Shown one piece after another: positions 22,840-27,189 of a DNA stretch of 27,189 nucleotides (its first letter is position 1; the number at the start of each line of letters is the position of its first letter). The notes under the pieces are model-generated. The model saw nothing but the letters and a program-made list of their open reading frames with translations, made no database searches and was not told where the DNA came from. The DNA lies in NCBI GenBank assembly GCA_007134165.1, contig SLLJ01000272.1, positions 1-27,189 on the forward strand, read 5' to 3'. A program made the translations under genes and the position numbers. The DNA is from Nitriliruptoraceae bacterium. Lineage in GTDB: Bacteria > Actinomycetota > Nitriliruptoria > Nitriliruptorales > Nitriliruptoraceae.

Positions 22840-24093
22840 GTGCGCCGAACGATCCCGCTGCTCACCCTGCTGGCCGTGCTCGCCGCGGCCTGCGCCACGG
22901 ATTCGGAAGGCGAGATGTCCGATGCGCAGGCTGCGGATCCCGACGCCGCAACCGACGCAGACGACGGTGCCGACGAGACGCCGCCCGGCGAATCGCTCGA
23001 GTCCCCGACCGCGCCGCGTGATGAGGGGCCCGGTGAGCGCCAGGGGTTCTTCTGGGACCAACTCGACGAGCCACCGACGAGCATCGACCTCGGCGAGATC
23101 CTCAGCGGCGGCCCGCCTCCCGACGGGATCCCCCCGATCGAGGACCCCGTCTACGAGTCGATCGCGGCCGCCGGCGACTGGCTCGTCGACGACAGTCCGG
23201 TCATGGTGGTGCGTGGGCAGACCGAGACCAAGGTCTACCCGCTGGCGATCATGACCTGGCACGAGATCGTCAACGATGCGATCGACGGTGAGCCGGTCGT
23301 GGTGACCTACTGCCCGCTGTGCAACTCCGGGCTGGCGTTCTCGGCCGAACTCGACGGCGTGGTCATGGACTTCGGGACCAGCGGGCGGCTGTGGCGCTCC
23401 AACCTGGTGATGTACGACCGCCAGTACGGCAACCTGTGGACGCAGTTCACCGGCGAGGCCATCGTCGGTGAGCGCTTTCTCGGCCAGCAGCTCGCGCGCA
23501 TTCCGACCACCCTGCTGGGCTTCGCCGAGGTGGCGGCCACCGATCCGGGCGCGCTGGTGCTCTCGCGCGACACCGGTCACAGCCGCGACTACGGGCGCAA
23601 CCCCTACACCGGCTACGACACGGTCGGCAACGACCCCTTCGCCTTCCGCGACGAGGTCGACGGCCGCTTCCCGGCGGTGACCCGGGTGGTGGGCTTCCCG
23701 TCGGGGGACGGCACCGCCGTGCTGCTCGATCGGCTGCGCGAGGAGCGGGTGGTGGCCTTCGACGACGTCGACCACCCGGTCACGCTGTGGTGGGCGCCGG
23801 GACAGGCCAGCGCGCTCGACACCGCGACCATCGATGAGGGACGCGACGTCGGACAGACCGCAGCGTTCGTGGCCGAGGTCGACGGTGAGCTGCTCGAGTT
23901 CGAGCCGGTCGAGGATGCGGACAGCGACGACGCGGTGCGCGTGCGTGACACCCGGACCGGCTCGGGGTGGACGCTGGCCGGGCGTGCGGTCGACGGCGAG
24001 CTGGCCGGAACCCAGCTCGAAGCGGTCGCGATCGACGACACCTTCTGGTTCGTCTGGGCGGTGTTCAAGCCCGAGACCGAGGTGGTGTCGTGA
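22840..24093 (+). CDS. DUF3179 lipoprotein
   Basis: The 417-aa product begins with a lipoprotein-type signal peptide (RRTIPLLTLLAVLAAAC; lipobox AAAC, slightly weak at -3). A 50-residue acidic Asp/Glu/Ala-rich linker suited to the cell exterior follows, then a DUF3179 domain. Hallmarks are TYCPLCNSGLAF with Cys158 and Cys161, DFGTSGRLWRSNLVMYDRQYGNLWTQF, and LSRDTGHSRDYGRNPYTGYD. The CPLC pair and conserved His suggest redox or metal binding, but the family's role is not established. GTG 22840 has GGAGG 6 nt upstream. Its 3' end overlaps the 3' end of the convergent gntR gene by 29 bp. Confidence 0.88.
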   Translation: MRRTIPLLTLLAVLAAACATDSEGEMSDAQAADPDAATDADDGADETPPGESLESPTAPRDEGPGERQGFFWDQLDEPPTSIDLGEILSGGPPPDGIPPIEDPVYESIAAAGDWLVDDSPVMVVRGQTETKVYPLAIMTWHEIVNDAIDGEPVVVTYCPLCNSGLAFSAELDGVVMDFGTSGRLWRSNLVMYDRQYGNLWTQFTGEAIVGERFLGQQLARIPTTLLGFAEVAATDPGALVLSRDTGHSRDYGRNPYTGYDTVGNDPFAFRDEVDGRFPAVTRVVGFPSGDGTAVLLDRLREERVVAFDDVDHPVTLWWAPGQASALDTATIDEGRDVGQTAAFVAEVDGELLEFEPVEDADSDDAVRVRDTRTGSGWTLAGRAVDGELAGTQLEAVAIDDTFWFVWAVFKPETEVVS

Positions 24094-24445
24094 CCCTGAG
24101 TGCGCGGGCCGCGAACTCGAGCGCCTGCTCGGGATCGAGGCCGAGTCGCTGGATGCGTGCGGCGTACTCCTCGGCGGCCTCGGCGGCCGCGCGCTCGGCC
24201 GCGTCGCCGGTGTGGGCGACGAAGGTGCCGTGCCGTCCGCGGGTCTCGACCACGCCGTCGTGCTCGAGCTCGCGGTAGGCCCGAGCCACGGTGTTGACGG
24301 CCAGGCCGAGATCGTCGGCCAGCCGTCGCACCGGCGGCAGCCGCTGCCCCGGTGCCAGCGTGCCCGTGCGCACCTGCTGCACGACCTGGCGGCGCAGTTG
24401 CTCGAAGGTGGGGGTCGGGTCGTCGGTGGTGACGGTCAGTTCCAC
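24065..24445 (-). CDS. GntR-family regulator, YtrA subfamily
   Basis: The 126-aa product is a short GntR protein. The winged helix-turn-helix is at about residues 12-76 (PTFEQLRRQVVQQVRTGTLAPGQRLPPVRRLADDLGLAVNTVARAYRELEHDGVVETRGRHGTFV), with only a small C-terminal dimerisation helix pair. This size and layout define the YtrA group, which usually represses a linked ABC transporter operon. No transporter is present here, so its target is elsewhere or it acts mainly on itself. GTG 24445 has AAGGAGG 7 nt upstream. The duplicated 32-bp module directly before the gene is an obvious operator candidate. It overlaps the DUF3179 gene tail to tail. Confidence 0.92.
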   Translation of the reverse strand: MELTVTTDDPTPTFEQLRRQVVQQVRTGTLAPGQRLPPVRRLADDLGLAVNTVARAYRELEHDGVVETRGRHGTFVAHTGDAAERAAAEAAEEYAARIQRLGLDPEQALEFAARALRVTTPPRSRA

Positions 24446-24461
24446 ACGGGCGCCTCCTTCG

Positions 24462-24525
24462 GGGGACGCAATGAGTACGGACCCCGCCGTGGCGGGGACG
24501 CAATGAGTACGGACCCCGCCGTGGC
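24462..24525. repeat. Perfect 32-bp tandem duplication with hairpin, in the csp-gntR gap
   Basis: Two identical 32-bp units (24462-24493 and 24494-24525) contain ACGCAATGAGTACGG followed by the palindromic arm CCCCGCC-GT-GGCGGGG. The second arm extends into the following bases. On the minus strand the module reads GTACTCATTGCG between hairpins, just upstream of gntR. It may combine tandem terminators for the cold-shock gene with repeated GntR operators. Confidence 0.92.
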
Positions 24526-24532
24526 GGGGTCC
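24511..24532 (-). terminator. Hairpin downstream of the cold-shock gene
   Basis: GGACCCCGCC and GGCGGGGTCC form a perfect 10-bp stem (2-nt gap in the centre, so the real loop uses the inner pairs). It lies about 60 nt past the csp stop on the minus strand. No U-tract follows, as is common in high-GC actinobacteria. A second 7-bp copy of the hairpin follows in the first repeat unit. Confidence 0.55.
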
Positions 24533-24592
24533 GTGGTAGTGCCTGTGGTCGCCGTGCCGGGGCGGAAGGAACCGCCCGGCCGGGCCGTCAGG

Positions 24593-24796
24593 TCAGAGGG
24601 GGACGACCTCGGTGGCCTGGGGACCCTTCTGGCCCTGACCAACGTTGAAGCTGACCCGCTGGCCTTCATCCAGGGACTTGTACCCCTGGACCTGGATCGC
24701 GGAGAAGTGGACGAACAGGTCGTCGCCGCCCTCGGCCGGGCTGATGAAGCCGTAGCCCTTGTCGGCGTTGAACCACTTGACGGTACCTTCTGGCAT
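24593..24796 (-). CDS. Cold-shock domain protein (CspA family)
   Basis: The 67-aa product is a single cold-shock domain that binds single-stranded RNA and DNA and acts as an RNA chaperone. RNP1 is KGYGFI and RNP2 is LFVHFSAI, in the normal order after the MPEGTVKWFNADKG start. Length equals the family norm. ATG 24796 is preceded by AGGGA about 9 nt upstream; the longer open frame is an artefact. The leader up to a possible -10 TACCGT (minus strand, about 24885-24890) would be about 80 nt. A structured long leader is usual for cold-inducible csp genes, although inducibility cannot be seen here. Confidence 0.95.
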   Translation of the reverse strand: MPEGTVKWFNADKGYGFISPAEGGDDLFVHFSAIQVQGYKSLDEGQRVSFNVGQGQKGPQATEVVPL

Positions 24797-24951
24797 GTTC
24801 TTGTTCCCTGTCTTGACACGCGGCGACGCGGGCGGCTCCCGCGGAAAAGGGAGCATGAGGACCCAGCAGTGCGCTCAGCGCGTAACGGTACCGCCCCGCT
24901 GCTCGCACGTGGGCAACCTCGCCACAGCGGGCGCCTGGCGCACGGAATTGA

Positions 24952-24979
24952 TTGCAGAGTAAACTATCGGTCGTACCCT
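24952..24979 (+). promoter_or_regulatory. Candidate promoter of the pirin-DUF1295 operon
   Basis: TTGCAG (24952-24957), a 16-nt spacer and TACCCT (24974-24979) precede GTG 25009. TAAACT at 24960-24965 is a second possible -10 box. The csp gene is divergent across this roughly 210-nt gap (24797-25008), which holds no further gene that I can support. Confidence 0.4.
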
Positions 24980-25008
24980 CTGAACCAAGCCGACCGAGGA
25001 CATTGAGC

Positions 25009-26049
25009 GTGGTGAACGCCGACGACGTGGTGCTGCAGCAGGTCCGACTGGACCGGGTGTGGCAGACCGTGGATCCCTTCCTGTTCTGCGTGCACCATGA
25101 CGACGACTACCCCGAGGGCGACGACGAGCTCGGGCCGTGTGCCCCGCTGGTGGGTCGCAACCTCGGCATGGACTTCTCGGGGCGCGACGGCTGGTCGATG
25201 TACCACGGCGCGCTGGTGCCCGGCTTTCCGCAGCATCCCCATCGCGGGTTCGAGACCATCTCGTTCATGCGCAAGGGCTTCATGGACCACGCCGACTCGC
25301 TGGGTGCGGCCGCCCGCTTCGGCCGCGGCGATGTGCAGTGGATGACTGCTGGGTCCGGGATCGTGCATGCGGAGATGTTTCCGTTGCTCAACCGCGAAGC
25401 CCACAATGAGACGGAACTGTTCCAGATCTGGATCAACCTGCCCGCCACGGACAAGATGGTCCCGCCCCACTTCTCGATGCTGTGGAGCCACCAGATCCCT
25501 CGCCACGTCTTCCTCGACCATGCCGGGCGGCCCACCGAGGTCACGGTGGTTGCCGGCGAGTTGGTGGCGGGCCAGCCCGCCCCGGCACCGCCACCGCACT
25601 CCTGGGCCTCCCGGCCCGACACCGACGTGGGGATCTACCACGCGGCCCTCGCGCCGGAGGCGGCGTGGCGGCTCGGGCCGGCGGCCGACCCCCGGACCGT
25701 GCGCACGGTCTACGTGTTCGCCGGTGGCTCGGTGCGCATCGGCGACCGTGAGGTCGAGGGTGGCCATGCCGCGGTGGTGCGTTCGGAGGCGCAGCTCACG
25801 CTGATCGACACCGGTGACGCCGCCGAGGTGCTGGTGCTCCAGGGCCGGCCGATCGGTGAGCCCATCGCGCAGTACGGTCCATTCGTCATGAACACCCGGG
25901 CCGAGATCCAGAAGGCCTACCACGACTACCAGGAGACCCACTTCGGGGGCTGGCCGTGGCCGGTCGACGATCCCAACCACGGACCCGAAGTGCGCCGTTT
26001 CGCCCGCCACGCCGACGGCCGGGTCGAGCAGCTCGCCGCTACCGGATAG
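25009..26049 (+). CDS. Pirin family protein
   Basis: This cytoplasmic bicupin (346 aa) has a pirin N-domain with the four metal ligands: His76 and His78 in HPHRGFET, His120 and Glu122 in GSGIVHAEMF. The pirin C-terminal domain follows, ending in the typical GEPIAQYGPFVMNTRAEIQKAYHDYQETHFGGWPW. Some bacterial pirins act as quercetinases and others bind metabolic enzymes, so the precise role is open. GTG 25009 lies 8 nt after GAGGA (24996-25000). The neighbouring TTG 25003 is too close to the SD and the frame-opening TTG 24952 lies in the presumed promoter. The protein is longer than short pirins (about 230-290 aa), mainly in the central region. Confidence 0.92.
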   Translation: MVNADDVVLQQVRLDRVWQTVDPFLFCVHHDDDYPEGDDELGPCAPLVGRNLGMDFSGRDGWSMYHGALVPGFPQHPHRGFETISFMRKGFMDHADSLGAAARFGRGDVQWMTAGSGIVHAEMFPLLNREAHNETELFQIWINLPATDKMVPPHFSMLWSHQIPRHVFLDHAGRPTEVTVVAGELVAGQPAPAPPPHSWASRPDTDVGIYHAALAPEAAWRLGPAADPRTVRTVYVFAGGSVRIGDREVEGGHAAVVRSEAQLTLIDTGDAAEVLVLQGRPIGEPIAQYGPFVMNTRAEIQKAYHDYQETHFGGWPWPVDDPNHGPEVRRFARHADGRVEQLAATG

Positions 26050-26077
26050 GTAGGGTCGGAACCGACGGAGGTAGCTC

Positions 26078-26866
26078 GTGGAGCTGTGGCAGATCTGGCT
26101 GGTCGGTCTCGGGACGGTGTCCGCGCTGATGCTCGCGACCTGGGTCGCCAGCCTCGTGCGGCGTGACGTGAGCTTGGTTGACCGGGTCTGGGGGCTGGCC
26201 TTCGTGGTCCTGGTCTGGACCTACGCGATCGCCGCAGAGACGTGGACCCCGAGGACCTGGCTGATTGCCGCGCTGGTGACGGTGTGGGGGCTGCGGCTGT
26301 CGATCTACCTCACCTGGCGCAACTGGGGGCACGGCGAGGACCAGCGCTACCAGGCCATGCGCCGGCGCAGCCCCGACACCTTCGCGCTGCGCAGCCTGCT
26401 GACGGTGTTCGCCCTACAGGGGGTGCTGGCCTGGGTCATCTCGCTGCCGCTGCTGGCCGCTGCGGTCGGCGACGCCCCCGAGACGCTGATCTGGCTGGAC
26501 CTGGTCGGCGTTGCGGTGTGGGCAGTCGGGCTGTACTTCGAGGCGGTCGGGGACTGGCAACTGTCGCGCTTCCTGGCCGATCCGGCCAATCGCGGTCGGG
26601 TAATGGACCAGGGGTTGTGGCGCTACACGCGCCACCCCAACTACTTCGGCGACACGGTCGTGTGGTGGGCCTTCTTCCTGGTGGCACTGTCCACCGGCGC
26701 GTGGTGGGCTGCGCTCGGTTCGGTGGTGATGACCCTGTTCATCGTCAAGGTGTCGGGCGTGGCGCTCACCGACCGCCGTATGGGTCGGGACAAGAGCAAA
26801 CGCAAGGGGTACGACGAGTACGTGCGCCGCACCAACGTGTTCTTCCCGGGTCCGCCCCGCGCGTGA
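26078..26866 (+). CDS. DUF1295 membrane protein (steroid 5-alpha-reductase-like)
   Basis: The 262-aa product has six or seven hydrophobic segments and the DUF1295 signature: VDRVWGLAFV near the N-terminus, the core GLWRYTRHPNYFGDTVVWW at about residues 180-198, and the C-terminal DRRMGRDKSKRKGYDEYVRRTNVFFPGPP. The fold is related to steroid 5-alpha-reductases and isoprenylcysteine methyltransferases, which act on lipid substrates in the membrane; the bacterial role is not established. GTG 26078 has GGAGG 6 nt upstream. It follows the pirin gene after 28 nt, so the two are probably co-transcribed. Confidence 0.9.
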   Translation: MELWQIWLVGLGTVSALMLATWVASLVRRDVSLVDRVWGLAFVVLVWTYAIAAETWTPRTWLIAALVTVWGLRLSIYLTWRNWGHGEDQRYQAMRRRSPDTFALRSLLTVFALQGVLAWVISLPLLAAAVGDAPETLIWLDLVGVAVWAVGLYFEAVGDWQLSRFLADPANRGRVMDQGLWRYTRHPNYFGDTVVWWAFFLVALSTGAWWAALGSVVMTLFIVKVSGVALTDRRMGRDKSKRKGYDEYVRRTNVFFPGPPRA

Positions 26867-26888
26867 ACCTGCGGGGTGGCTGCCCGAT

Positions 26889-27098
26889 TCACACCCCACG
26901 GCGAAGGACGCGATCCGGGGTGATGCGCAGGATCGCGCGTTCCGAGGTGATCTGGCCGGCGTCGTAGTCGCGTCCGAAGTAGCGCTGCGCGCAGGCATCG
27001 ATGTGCTCGCGCGCCACCGAGCCCTGCACGATCTCGGTGACGCGCCCGCGGACCTCGACGTAGCGGTAGGGGTCGTGAGCTGCTGGGGGTTGGTTCAT
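26889..27098 (-). pseudogene. 3' remnant of a PPOX-class (F420-type) oxidoreductase gene
   Basis: The open frame runs from 27179 to 26889 (96 aa), but only its last 60 or so residues look like a known family. DPYRYVEVRGRVTEIVQG followed by HIDACAQRYFGRDY and a final ILRITPDRVLRRG is the C-terminal half of PPOX-class F420-dependent enzymes, normally about 130-145 aa. The N-terminal half with the cofactor-binding strands is missing. It is replaced by a proline-rich stretch (PRPCDIPSTPPPTTDED). ATG 27098 is the best internal start but has no proper SD. I read it as a decayed gene. A short functional variant is possible but less likely. Confidence 0.6.
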
Positions 27099-27177
27099 CA
27101 CCTGTAGGCGGCGGTCTTCGTCTGTCGTGGGCGGTGGTGTGGACGGGATGTCGCAGGGGCGTGGGATGCTGTCGGTC

Positions 27178-27189
27178 ATGCGTGAGATC
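27178..27189 (+). CDS. Possible start of a gene leaving the window
   Basis: ATGCGTGAGATC (MREI) begins 8 nt after GATGCT (27165-27170), a weak -10-like hexamer. This is the same near-leaderless geometry seen for smpB. Only four codons are visible, so nothing can be said about the product. If real, it overlaps the unlikely 5' part of the PPOX remnant frame on the other strand. Confidence 0.25.

Noticed and set aside
22552..23775. 407-aa minus-strand frame opposite engB and DUF3179
   Set aside because: Shadow frame; engB G motifs and the DUF3179 signature are on the plus strand.
24462..24525. Direct repeats as a possible CRISPR array
   Set aside because: Only two contiguous 32-bp units with no spacer between them and no cas gene nearby.

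Overview
The window is about 27 kb of very GC-rich, gene-dense DNA from a chromosome of the Actinobacteria (Actinomycetota). The evidence is the prfB-ftsE-ftsX-peptidase-smpB-ssrA order, TANNNT -10 boxes with several probable leaderless or near-leaderless starts, frequent GTG starts, a fragment of an F420-type PPOX protein, a PPK2-type kinase and a GntR/YtrA regulator. A deep-branching high-GC actinobacterium (Nitriliruptoria/Acidimicrobiia-like) is my guess; sequence alone does not settle it. I see no prophage, insertion sequence, CRISPR array or rRNA, and no gene-free stretch longer than about 250 bases.

Region 1 (1-5750, + strand) is a conserved core block. It holds release factor 2, the FtsE/FtsX division ABC complex, a secreted coiled-coil M23 peptidase that is a natural candidate for FtsEX control, SmpB, and its partner tmRNA with a predicted tag ANDEMALAA. 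It ends in an 11-bp perfect inverted repeat that can terminate transcription from both sides.

Region 2 (5782-12889) is mostly on the - strand. It holds a tandem universal stress protein followed by a CPA1 cation/proton antiporter, a + strand TSUP permease, an unrecognised helical protein, a DUF4097-like beta protein placed just after a PAS-GGDEF diguanylate cyclase, and an inositol-monophosphatase-family enzyme.

Region 3 (13120-17876) holds an acyl-CoA type desaturase, a TetR regulator overlapping an omega-amidase/nitrilase-type enzyme (ATGA), and, on the - strand, a PPK2 kinase followed by a membrane-anchored PAF-acetylhydrolase-like esterase whose start codon is unclear.

Region 4 (17992-24093, + strand) is a collinear run: ATP-grasp enzyme, SDR39U1-type epimerase, FAD oxidoreductase, a GalT/HIT-superfamily protein with an altered active site (HPHGH instead of HPHGQ), the ribosome-assembly GTPase EngB, and a DUF3179 lipoprotein. 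This is the best candidate for undescribed metabolism.

Region 5 (24065-27189) holds a GntR/YtrA regulator whose 3' end overlaps the DUF3179 gene, a duplicated 32-bp hairpin module, a cold-shock protein, a pirin, a DUF1295 membrane protein, and the 3' remnant of a PPOX-family gene at the edge.

The most unusual theme is repeated: at least six genes (ftsE, ftsX, desaturase, ATP-grasp, FAD oxidoreductase, gntR) have short perfect or near-perfect tandem duplications (14-16 bp, once 32 bp) in the leader directly before the start codon. In two cases the duplicated unit contains the Shine-Dalgarno sequence, and in one it also contains the ATG.
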